Below, piece after piece: positions 13,868 to 20,554 of a stretch of DNA of 41,289 nucleotides (the first letter of the stretch is position 1; each line of letters starts with the position of its first letter). The DNA lies in the NCBI GenBank assembly GCA_003650125.1, contig QNFX01000017.1, positions 1-41,289 on the forward strand, read 5' to 3'. Origin of the DNA: Campylobacterota bacterium. GTDB taxonomy: Bacteria > Bdellovibrionota > Bacteriovoracia > Bacteriovoracales > Bacteriovoracaceae. A program made the translations under genes and the position numbers. The notes under the pieces are model-generated. The model was not told the DNA's origin. It saw nothing but the letters and a program-made list of their open reading frames with translations, and searched no databases.

Positions 13868-16185
13868 TACTCAGACATACTTCCGAAGTTAAAATCTTCA
13901 ACGACAATAGGGTTTGAAAGTGCGAGGCCTTTGGATGCTATATGAGTTATCTCAGCGATATCAAAGGTTTTCTGATCTTCTTCGGCTAGACTATCTTCTT
14001 TCTTTTTAAGGAAGTGATACATAGCCAAAGCATGAGTACCCATTGAGCTTTTGTACTGCTCGTCAATGATGCCTTTCGTAAGCTTGTGAGTCTTAGCTTG
14101 GTATCTGTTGTTAGAAAGCAGATCATTATCAAGGTTAAGGCCAATATTAATGGCCTCAGGTACTGCCTCTACTTTGAAACAAGAATCCCCATCAAACCCC
14201 CACTTGTCCCAGTCTTCTTTATAGACAGGAATTAGGTTTGGTTCGGCCAACTCTGATCCAGGATCAGGTTTCTTAATCTTCTCAGGTGCTGTGGTAAGCT
14301 CAATTTTATGCTTCCACTTCCTCTTCCTATCAGCAATGCTTACTTCAACAAACACTTTAGATCCGATTTTGATAAGATTGTCTGGAAGTTTGTCTAAGAA
14401 AACAGTCATTCTCCCGCCACTCAAGATAGGTGTAATATTATGAGGAACACCTTCTAGTGTAACCTTAATATGCCCTTGATCCATATTTCTCGCTAAGGCG
14501 AAATAATCATTAACAACATCTGTTTTAAAAGACAGGGCCTTTTTCTTGTTTATAGGCCACTCAGATTTCTTAGTTGTAAAGATAAATTCAGTTGGCCAAT
14601 AATTACCAGCATAAGGCGTTTGGATAGGCGATGGTTTTTTTTCGCCTGCTCCGGCGGTAGAAGTACCTTGAAGTAAACTCTTTAGCCAATCTCCTGATTT
14701 AAGAGATCGCATAATCTTATTAGCAATTTTTTTCATGGAAGAAGAGGTATCTTTATTCTTAGCTTTTTCCTCTGCTATTTTTGCACGAAAATCAATCAAC
14801 TCTTCACAATACTTAACAGAGTCTTTTAACGCTTCTTTAATTGCACTAGTAGCAGGAACTTCTCTCATGTGAGAACGGTTGGCCATGAAGATTTTGTTTA
14901 AAGTCTTCTCATTCATACCATCACAATTCACAATAATCATAACGTGATCTTGGAGTGTAAGCATATCAGCACTTTTTAACCATTGCTTTTCTAAAGAATA
15001 TTGTGTCTGTCCTTTAGCAACAAAGGCCACCCTATAAGGAACAGGAACATGATTATCTTTCATTTTTCCATCTTTAAGACAGTAAATGGTAACTTCAATT
15101 TCTCCGTACTCTTTCCCAGAGGGGTCAATAACCTTTTTAGGTACTGTGATAGGGAATCCTGGGGCCTGCTTCCTTTCAGTAGTTAGAATATGATCTAACC
15201 CCCACGCAATCCTTCCCCCACTGGCCTTTTTAGGGTTTGCAACTTTACGTTTGTCCAAGAACCTCAGAGGCATTGTTGGGTCTGGAAGCCAGAAACAAAA
15301 TTCTGCCATGAAGTTCCGAGAGAAAGTTCCTTTATGTTTAGTTTCATATTCTGGCAACAGAATACAGGTACCATATTCCAAGTCCTTACCATAATGAAGA
15401 GTAGTAGGGGATGTTGTTAGTGGTAGCAAGGGCAGTGGCCCATCGACATCAATAAGAAAATTAATATAACAGTAGTTTCCTACAAGCTGATCGCCTACAG
15501 GCTCAACGTAAAACTGGTGAGAGCCACACCAGTACTTTGATTGCGGGTCTGAATTTCTAAGCTTTGGATGTCTTCTTGTGATAATGGTTTTTACTTTTGT
15601 AAAACACAAAACACCCCCGCCACCCTGACCATAAGAACCTTGAGAAAAAGGTATCTCATTTTTATTTGAACCCATTAAAGAACAAAAGGTATTCTCTAAT
15701 TGATCGTAAGATTCTCCCGCACCAAAATCAATAGAATAGATACTAGGATTACCCTCTTTAGATAAGTGTCCAAGGGCCATAATTAGAGGAAATTCTTCTC
15801 TTTGCTTTTTAAACTTCGTCATATCGTTTTTAACTTCGATAGACGATTTATATCCAAGCCATTTTTCCATGGCCTCTTGTCTATTACTTGGCACTTTGGA
15901 CTTATCTTTTGGGTCTATCCCATCTAGAAGACAATGCTTTATAAGTGTGGCATCAGATGAGTTGGTAGCTATCTCTCTTTGAGAAGTGATTGCGTTTGGT
16001 TGTTGGTTTTCTATAACCCCCCTATTATTTTCAATCCTGCCTAAAGGTGTAGTAAGAGAGGGGTCTAAAAGACCATGTTTTTGTAGGAATTTGAACTGGT
16101 CATTAGGGTTTTTGTAAAACTCCATAATGTCAGCTTCGGAATAAACGATTTGAGTCGTCCCATCCTTAAAGGATACCTTTTTCAT
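13867..16185 (-). CDS. Large GHKL-ATPase (Hsp90/MORC-like) protein
   Basis: 772 residues from ATG 16185, chosen because AGGAGA lies four bases upstream; the open frame extends to 16233. The N-terminal ATP-binding fold of the GHKL superfamily is visible: an N-box-like NSSDA (about 75-79), the metal/nucleotide motif SIDFGAG (about 151-157), and the glycine lid SYGQGGGGVL (about 184-193). The large C-terminal part is unrecognised, with a Lys-rich coiled stretch (about 475-500). GHKL proteins of this shape include MutL, Hsp90, MORC-like ATPases and phage rIIA; I cannot choose among them. It stands alone between two divergent regions with one small coupled gene. Confidence 0.7.
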   Translation of the reverse strand: MKKVSFKDGTTQIVYSEADIMEFYKNPNDQFKFLQKHGLLDPSLTTPLGRIENNRGVIENQQPNAITSQREIATNSSDATLIKHCLLDGIDPKDKSKVPSNRQEAMEKWLGYKSSIEVKNDMTKFKKQREEFPLIMALGHLSKEGNPSIYSIDFGAGESYDQLENTFCSLMGSNKNEIPFSQGSYGQGGGGVLCFTKVKTIITRRHPKLRNSDPQSKYWCGSHQFYVEPVGDQLVGNYCYINFLIDVDGPLPLLPLTTSPTTLHYGKDLEYGTCILLPEYETKHKGTFSRNFMAEFCFWLPDPTMPLRFLDKRKVANPKKASGGRIAWGLDHILTTERKQAPGFPITVPKKVIDPSGKEYGEIEVTIYCLKDGKMKDNHVPVPYRVAFVAKGQTQYSLEKQWLKSADMLTLQDHVMIIVNCDGMNEKTLNKIFMANRSHMREVPATSAIKEALKDSVKYCEELIDFRAKIAEEKAKNKDTSSSMKKIANKIMRSLKSGDWLKSLLQGTSTAGAGEKKPSPIQTPYAGNYWPTEFIFTTKKSEWPINKKKALSFKTDVVNDYFALARNMDQGHIKVTLEGVPHNITPILSGGRMTVFLDKLPDNLIKIGSKVFVEVSIADRKRKWKHKIELTTAPEKIKKPDPGSELAEPNLIPVYKEDWDKWGFDGDSCFKVEAVPEAINIGLNLDNDLLSNNRYQAKTHKLTKGIIDEQYKSSMGTHALAMYHFLKKKEDSLAEEDQKTFDIAEITHIASKGLALSNPIVVEDFNFGSMSE

Positions 16186-16305
16186 GTTGTCTCCTGTCAT
16201 CATATAATGACAATCTAAAATTTCGTCCACCATATAGTGAACTCTGTTGTTAAATCATTACCTTTTATGGGAGTCAAGTATTAGGGTAATTATTACTTGC
16301 CTTAC

Positions 16306-16332
16306 TTGATTAATTTCTGTTGTGAATATAAC
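16306..16332 (+). promoter_or_regulatory. Possible promoter for the gene at 16352
   Basis: TTGATT is followed after 15 bases by TATAAC, a rather short spacer. A transcript starting near 16340 would exclude the GTG at 16322 and agree with the ATG at 16352. The surrounding 16186-16351 stretch is the divergent regulatory region between two operons and contains CAAGTA...TACTTG arms (near 16275-16299) that may be an operator. Confidence 0.35.
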
Positions 16333-16351
16333 CTTATATTGGGAGAAAGTT

Positions 16352-17071
16352 ATGTTGGACATGAAAGCTACGAAGTATTTAATAGATATAAAAAAAGCCT
16401 CGTTTATGGAGTCCAAATTTAAAATAGTTGAAAAGGCATTTAGCCGTTTAATAGGTAGGGCCCAAAAACATGACTGGGTTTTTCTAACAGGGTTTAGGGG
16501 TGAGTACTCTTTTCAGGAAAATATGGCACGTAATGAACAAATTAGAAAAAGACTTCTTCCTGTCTTTGGTAGTCCTATCATTGTTAGGGGACGATACACA
16601 GAAGCAGTTAGTATAGAGGACTGGGTTAGCCTTTCAGATAAGCAGAGGAGCTATACAGACCCAGAGGTTAAAAAGACTGACGATTATGATTATGCAGAAG
16701 AACTTTGGCGTGAAGGAAACCCTATTTGGGGCAGAGAGGTAGAAGAGTATAGCTTCTTCTACACACGACCAGAGGGGATGGACACACATGATTTTCTTGG
16801 GGTCGTGGAACACACTTTATTTGATTTTGAACAGGAAACTGCTTTAGTAAAAGTTAACCACGATGTAGAATTAATAACACCTTCAGGTGAAGACATTGAG
16901 CATTTTAAAGAAGACCCACACGTTGATATTTCTCAAGACGATTTAGTTAGAAGATTATACTACTCTTTGTGGGGTAAATCTCCACATGAGCATAGTCTTG
17001 TATTTGATGTACTACAACCAGAGTCTTATAACCAAGCTATGTACTTCTACAAAAGGTATAAATTGCCATGA
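16352..17071 (+). CDS. Hypothetical protein
   Basis: 239 residues from ATG 16352, preferred over the GTG at 16322 because GGGAG lies six bases upstream. Mixed alpha/beta composition, rich in Glu, Tyr and Trp ('YAEELWREGNPIWGREVEEYSFFYTRPEG'). 'FLTGFRGEYSFQENMARNEQIRKRL' near residues 43-68 has no family assignment I can support. Its stop overlaps the next start by four bases (ATGA). Confidence 0.75.
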   Translation: MLDMKATKYLIDIKKASFMESKFKIVEKAFSRLIGRAQKHDWVFLTGFRGEYSFQENMARNEQIRKRLLPVFGSPIIVRGRYTEAVSIEDWVSLSDKQRSYTDPEVKKTDDYDYAEELWREGNPIWGREVEEYSFFYTRPEGMDTHDFLGVVEHTLFDFEQETALVKVNHDVELITPSGEDIEHFKEDPHVDISQDDLVRRLYYSLWGKSPHEHSLVFDVLQPESYNQAMYFYKRYKLP

Positions 17072-17274
17072 TTACTTGTGTTTTGTTTGGACACAAAAAA
17101 ATTCTCGTAGATTATCCCAGGCTGAAAACGATTGAGTGTAGAAGGTGTGGTAAGAGGTTGAAGTTTATTTGGCAGCCGAAAGATTTCTCAATTCAGACTT
17201 ACGCTTCCGATGCTCTTTCAAGTGAGTTAAAGTTATTGAGCGACAAATTTTCTGCTTCTCGTAAGAAGTCATAG
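17068..17274 (+). CDS. Small zinc-ribbon-like protein
   Basis: 68 residues. 'CVLFGHKKILVDYPRLKTIECRRCGKRLKFIW' places C4, H9, C24 and C27 as a plausible zinc site, a pattern frequent in small phage proteins. ATGA-coupled to the preceding gene. Function unknown. It is followed by 57 non-coding bases before the convergent gene end at 17332, with no obvious terminator. Confidence 0.65.
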   Translation: MITCVLFGHKKILVDYPRLKTIECRRCGKRLKFIWQPKDFSIQTYASDALSSELKLLSDKFSASRKKS

Positions 17275-17331
17275 GTAGAACTGCATGAATATTCTGAAGA
17301 CAGTCAAAGTATAAAGCAAAAATAAACCACA

Positions 17332-17949
17332 TCACAATTCCTCTTTTTTCGTTTTAGTTATCCACGACTCTACCTGGGATATAGAGACAGGTCTATATTC
17401 ATTTGCCCTAACACCTACGTCATATTGCCTATTTAGTGACCTTCTTAGTTTAGGCGAGTGAATATGTCCGTGTAAGTGAAACTGTCCTTCATCTTCTACT
17501 GAGAACTTATCGTTTTTGTGTTCGCCATGCCAATAATCATTTTCATTTGCACCCTTCATCCCAGTTACGTCTTCTCTAAATACTCCTCGAAGGGGACAAT
17601 GGGTTAAAGTGACTTTTTCTTGAGCAATATACAAGGTTACTCCATGTACTACTACATCAAACCCTATGTTATACATAGCATTTGAGCCTTTATCGTGATT
17701 TCCCAGGATTAAAACTTTGGTACCATTAAGCTTGTTTATAAAGTTCCCTAGCTCCACGCTACTAGTTATCCCGATATCACCTAGAAAGTAAGTTAAACCA
17801 TTAGCAGGAACAGTAGCATTAAATTGTTTTATTAAAGACCTATGCATATCTTGAAGACTATTAAAGGGTCTATTATCATACTTGATAATATGAGCGTGAC
17901 CAAAATGAAGATCAGCAGTAAAGAAAACTGATTGTTTTAATTTATTCAT
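17332..17949 (-). CDS. Calcineurin-like metallophosphoesterase
   Basis: 205 residues with the full dinuclear-metal signature: D13-x-H15 (TADLHFGH), GD at 57-58, GNHD at 83-86, His in 'LTHCPL' near 115 and GHIH near 161. The size and the 'FFTADLHFGHAHII.YDNRPF' opening are typical of small phage and bacterial phosphoesterases, sometimes annotated as YfcE-like or nucleotide/RNA phosphatases. The substrate is unknown. It overlaps the preceding gene by eight bases. Confidence 0.9.
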   Translation of the reverse strand: MNKLKQSVFFTADLHFGHAHIIKYDNRPFNSLQDMHRSLIKQFNATVPANGLTYFLGDIGITSSVELGNFINKLNGTKVLILGNHDKGSNAMYNIGFDVVVHGVTLYIAQEKVTLTHCPLRGVFREDVTGMKGANENDYWHGEHKNDKFSVEDEGQFHLHGHIHSPKLRRSLNRQYDVGVRANEYRPVSISQVESWITKTKKEEL

Positions 17950-18217
17950 CTAAAACAACTTCACTGTCTTGGATAATCGCGTTGTAATACTGACTCATGG
18001 CCCAAGCTAAATCTATAAACGCATCTAGTTGTTCTGGGTATTGGTCTAATACTTTTTTTATCCTATAGTCACTATGCCCATCATATTTATGGATAGGTCT
18101 AAAAATCAAATTTGGAATTTCGTTAAGTATATTGTGTGCTTTCCAACCGTCAATAGCCATACGATGTTCTTTTCTTTCTTCATATTCGTCTAAATTAAAT
18201 TCTAAAATTCCCTTCAT
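17942..18217 (-). CDS. Conserved phage hypothetical protein (MKGILEFNL type)
   Basis: 91 residues from ATG 18217, which has GGAGG seven bases upstream; the open frame extends to 18289 without a better site. The opening 'MKGILEFNLDEYEERKEHRMAIDGWKAHNILNEI' is like a family of small phage proteins of unknown function; I rely on memory here. Acidic C-terminus. It lies between the phosphoesterase and the DUF551 gene. Confidence 0.75.
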   Translation of the reverse strand: MKGILEFNLDEYEERKEHRMAIDGWKAHNILNEIPNLIFRPIHKYDGHSDYRIKKVLDQYPEQLDAFIDLAWAMSQYYNAIIQDSEVVLDE

Positions 18218-18230
18218 TCTTCCTCCAATC

Positions 18231-18641
18231 CTATCTTTTGTCCCTTTCCTCGGGCGGGCTAGGCAAGGGCATCCAATAACTAACTTCATCTGTTGCCCAT
18301 GTGAAACTATTATTTTGCCAATAATCCTTTAGCTCGTCTTGATTATTAAAGTATGCCATCTCTACGTTTTCATCCTTCGCTGCCCATATTAAAACATCCT
18401 CCCATTCATCAGGCATCCTATCTGAGCATTTAATCCAACCACATTCCTCCCAGGCATCATTCTTAGGCACAACGGTGTAGCCATCTTTGGGCATACCAAT
18501 CAGGGATACATCTGGGTTAAATATTTTCCCTTTTTCGTCGGCCCCTACAATACGTCCTTCCTGATATAAGTAGAATGTGTGTCTTAACTTCACAGTTAAA
18601 CCACTCCCAACCATCGCTATAATTGCTTCTTCTTTAATCAT
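18231..18641 (-). CDS. DUF551 domain protein
   Basis: 136 residues. The C-terminal half carries the DUF551 signature: 'WIKCSDRMPDEWEDVLIWA' (about 68-86) and the closing 'VSYWMPLPSPPEE' (about 119-131). The N-terminal half is not recognised. DUF551 is widespread in phages and prophages with no known function. The start ATG overlaps the stop of the Ser-Lys repeat ORF (ATGA) with GTGGAAG as the ribosome binding site. A broken relative starts at 170. Confidence 0.85.
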   Translation of the reverse strand: MIKEEAIIAMVGSGLTVKLRHTFYLYQEGRIVGADEKGKIFNPDVSLIGMPKDGYTVVPKNDAWEECGWIKCSDRMPDEWEDVLIWAAKDENVEMAYFNNQDELKDYWQNNSFTWATDEVSYWMPLPSPPEERDKR

Positions 18642-18763
18642 CTTCCACTCCTAGACCTAAACCTAAGCCTAGACCAAGTCATAGACTTAGACTTAGACTT
18701 AGACTTAGACTTAGACTTAGATTTAGACTTAGACTTAGACCATCTTTGTTTTCTACCTATCAT
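18638..18763 (-). CDS. 41-residue Ser-Lys repeat micro-ORF
   Basis: The ATG at 18763 overlaps the upstream stop, and its TGA overlaps the DUF551 start, both as ATGA. This is the coupling seen at real genes here. The protein begins MIGRKQRW, continues as nine Lys-Ser units encoded by a hexanucleotide array, and ends MTWSRLRFRSRSGR, so it is very basic. It could be a translated spacer that couples two genes, or a nucleic-acid-binding peptide. No known family. Confidence 0.5.
   Translation of the reverse strand: MIGRKQRWSKSKSKSKSKSKSKSKSKSMTWSRLRFRSRSGR
18683..18740. repeat. Hexanucleotide tandem array (AGACTT)n
   Basis: Nine tandem hexamers on the plus strand: six AGACTT, one AGATTT and two AGACTT, then a partial unit. 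Degenerate relatives (CTAGAC, CTAAAC, CTAAGC, CTAGAC) extend from 18650. The array lies inside the small Ser-Lys ORF and keeps its frame. Copy number could vary by slippage without breaking translation, because the unit is two codons long. Confidence 0.9.
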
Positions 18764-18990
18764 TTCCCACTAAGGTGTCCACTAATAACAGAAGTATATA
18801 ATCTATCACCTTCAGCAATAGTTAATTTAAGCTTGGCAAAGTTTATATTAAACCCGATAGAATTCTTTTGAATCGTTTCTATAATGTCCACACCCATTAA
18901 GGTTGATTTGTTTGACATCATACCTAAACATTTCCGTTGTTGCGCATTCGATAGCTTGTCCCAATCGCCTGATACTTTTTGGTTAGTCAT
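18760..18990 (-). CDS. Small hypothetical protein
   Basis: 76 residues, no recognised family ('DWDKLSNAQQRKCLGMMSNKSTLMGVDIIETIQ'). The sequence suggests a helical N-terminal half and a beta C-terminal half. GGGAATTC precedes the ATG. Its TGA overlaps the ATG of the Ser-Lys ORF. Confidence 0.65.
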   Translation of the reverse strand: MTNQKVSGDWDKLSNAQQRKCLGMMSNKSTLMGVDIIETIQKNSIGFNINFAKLKLTIAEGDRLYTSVISGHLSGK

Positions 18991-19038
18991 ATTTGAATTC
19001 CCTTGAATAAAAGCAGATAGAAGTCTCCTAAGTACTCT

Positions 19039-19392
19039 CTACTCAACATCTTTCCACTGTTTTTCATATGATGTGACGACCATTCTAACAAATTCCACCA
19101 TCTCGTCTATTGTAAGGCTATGGTGGAAAAAGATAGGCACATCCACCTTACTTGTACTATCTACAAGTTGAATCATACGAACTCTTGAGTCGATGTCCAG
19201 TTGGTAAGCTGTTTTCCATGGCCAGACTTTTTTCATTTCTTTTTCTTTCATTTCTTCTGCAGTTTCTTCTGCAGTTTTTTCTCTAAAAAAAGTAATATCG
19301 TAAACAGCCATACCTTCACCATAGAAATTGACCTCCATTCTTAAATTTTTATCGAGCACTTTTTTCATCTGTTCAATCATTCTCTTATTCAT
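19039..19392 (-). CDS. Hypothetical protein
   Basis: 117 residues. A charged helical insert (KTAEETAEEMKEKEMKK, about 39-55) is encoded partly by a 12-base direct repeat (TCTTCTGCAGTT twice near 19.26 kb). The flanks look alpha/beta. AAAGGA and GAGG lie upstream of the ATG. No family recognised. The 93 bases between this gene and the phosphoesterase at 19486 hold only an 18-19 codon frame that I do not call. Confidence 0.65.
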   Translation of the reverse strand: MNKRMIEQMKKVLDKNLRMEVNFYGEGMAVYDITFFREKTAEETAEEMKEKEMKKVWPWKTAYQLDIDSRVRMIQLVDSTSKVDVPIFFHHSLTIDEMVEFVRMVVTSYEKQWKDVE

Positions 19393-19485
19393 TGAAAACC
19401 TCTTTTCCTTTATTTAATATTTATAGTCCTGTCCCTTTCCACATATGTTCTGGCCATTCTCTTTTTCATTGCGGCCTTATCTTCT

Positions 19486-20301
19486 TCATCTGCAAGTTAT
19501 ATTTCCTTTGGCATCGAAGGCCCTTGTTATTGGGCCTTTACAAGTTAAACACTCACCCATATAAATATCTGGTTTGGTCATATATCTATCACAAACCTCA
19601 CAGGTTAATTTTATGATGTGTTCTTCTTTAACCCTGACGTTTTTTCTTGCTTTAATTTTAAACTCTACAAGTTTATTAGTAGGATTATAAAACTCATCCA
19701 TGTGGGAAACATTTAAACAAATAGTTTCACCTAATTTATCTTTCCCGTAACCCTCGTGAACGTGTCCTGAGATAAAGTACTTAGGTTGTAAGTCTAATAA
19801 TCTCGCTCTAAGAGATGCACAACCTACATTGTCACCACTACAAAAATCTAAGACACCCCTTGGAGGGCCATGAGTTATCACAACATCTGTATCATTAGGA
19901 ACCGTATCCCATAATTCTTTACGATTTTCTAAACCTAAACTAAAGGCCCAATTATTAAAGGGGGGAGTTATAGGAGAACCCCAAAACTTTATGCCACCAA
20001 AAGTAACACTAGAATCTATTAATACTGTTATCTTTGCTTCTTCTAATTCGTCTTCAATCAGTGGATAGAAGTTTTCAAAAATAAAATCGTGGTTTCCGGG
20101 GACAAAGATTACTTGACGAAAATTTTTTCGTATCCTTTTAAGGTATCTGAAAAAATTTTCGTACTCCCTTTTGAGGACTCCAAAATTATTTCTAGAGACA
20201 GGACTCAAAAAAGAAAAGTCTCCACAATGAATAAATATATCACCACCTGTTTCCGGCTCTGGAAACTTATGGTGTGTGTCTGATGTGCATACTATTTTCA
20301 T
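19486..20301 (-). CDS. Metallophosphoesterase with C-terminal zinc ribbon
   Basis: 271 residues. Phosphoesterase motifs: D8-T-H10, GD at 27-28, GNHD at 69-72, 'VVITHGPPRGVLD' and 'ISGHVHEGYG'. This arrangement, including 'THGPP.G.LD', is that of the MPPED1/239-like class of calcineurin-like phosphoesterases. After about residue 225 comes an added zinc ribbon (CEVC...CLTC...NITC) which is not part of the usual family and may bind nucleic acid. The second of three such enzymes in this window. Confidence 0.88.
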   Translation of the reverse strand: MKIVCTSDTHHKFPEPETGGDIFIHCGDFSFLSPVSRNNFGVLKREYENFFRYLKRIRKNFRQVIFVPGNHDFIFENFYPLIEDELEEAKITVLIDSSVTFGGIKFWGSPITPPFNNWAFSLGLENRKELWDTVPNDTDVVITHGPPRGVLDFCSGDNVGCASLRARLLDLQPKYFISGHVHEGYGKDKLGETICLNVSHMDEFYNPTNKLVEFKIKARKNVRVKEEHIIKLTCEVCDRYMTKPDIYMGECLTCKGPITRAFDAKGNITCR

Positions 20302-20547
20302 TTACGATGCCTGACCTTGATCTTCATAACAAGTACAGCTAGTAAATGGTTTTCCACAACTGCTACAATTTCCTTCTTCCATTTTTACCTCATCTATTAC
20401 TGGTTCAAAACCATCACCTATAATCATATTAAGAGATGATTCTTCTTGGACTTTACCCCAAGAACCCGTAGGTTTTTTTAACCAGTTCTGCAAATCTTTG
20501 AGATTAGTAAAGTAACCAATCTCTTTTTTAATACTCAGTCGATACAT
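20302..20547 (-). CDS. Small protein with C-terminal zinc ribbon
   Basis: 81 residues from ATG 20547 (MYRLSIKKEIGYFTNL), with GAGAG just upstream; the open frame extends to 20577 inside the SbcC-like gene. The C-terminus has CSSCGKPFTSCTC, a four-cysteine zinc site. It lies directly between the SbcC-like gene and the phosphoesterase and is probably co-transcribed with both. Function unknown. Confidence 0.65.
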   Translation of the reverse strand: MYRLSIKKEIGYFTNLKDLQNWLKKPTGSWGKVQEESSLNMIIGDGFEPVIDEVKMEEGNCSSCGKPFTSCTCYEDQGQAS

Positions 20548-20554
20548 TTTTCTC

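Noticed and set aside
18683-18740. CRISPR array or telomere-like repeat
   Set aside because: The unit is six bases, without spacers, and is translated in frame; this is a simple tandem repeat.
19393-19485. Nineteen-codon frame MKKRMARTYVERDRTINIK between two leftward genes
   Set aside because: Too short and only weakly initiated; may be a remnant, but not callable.
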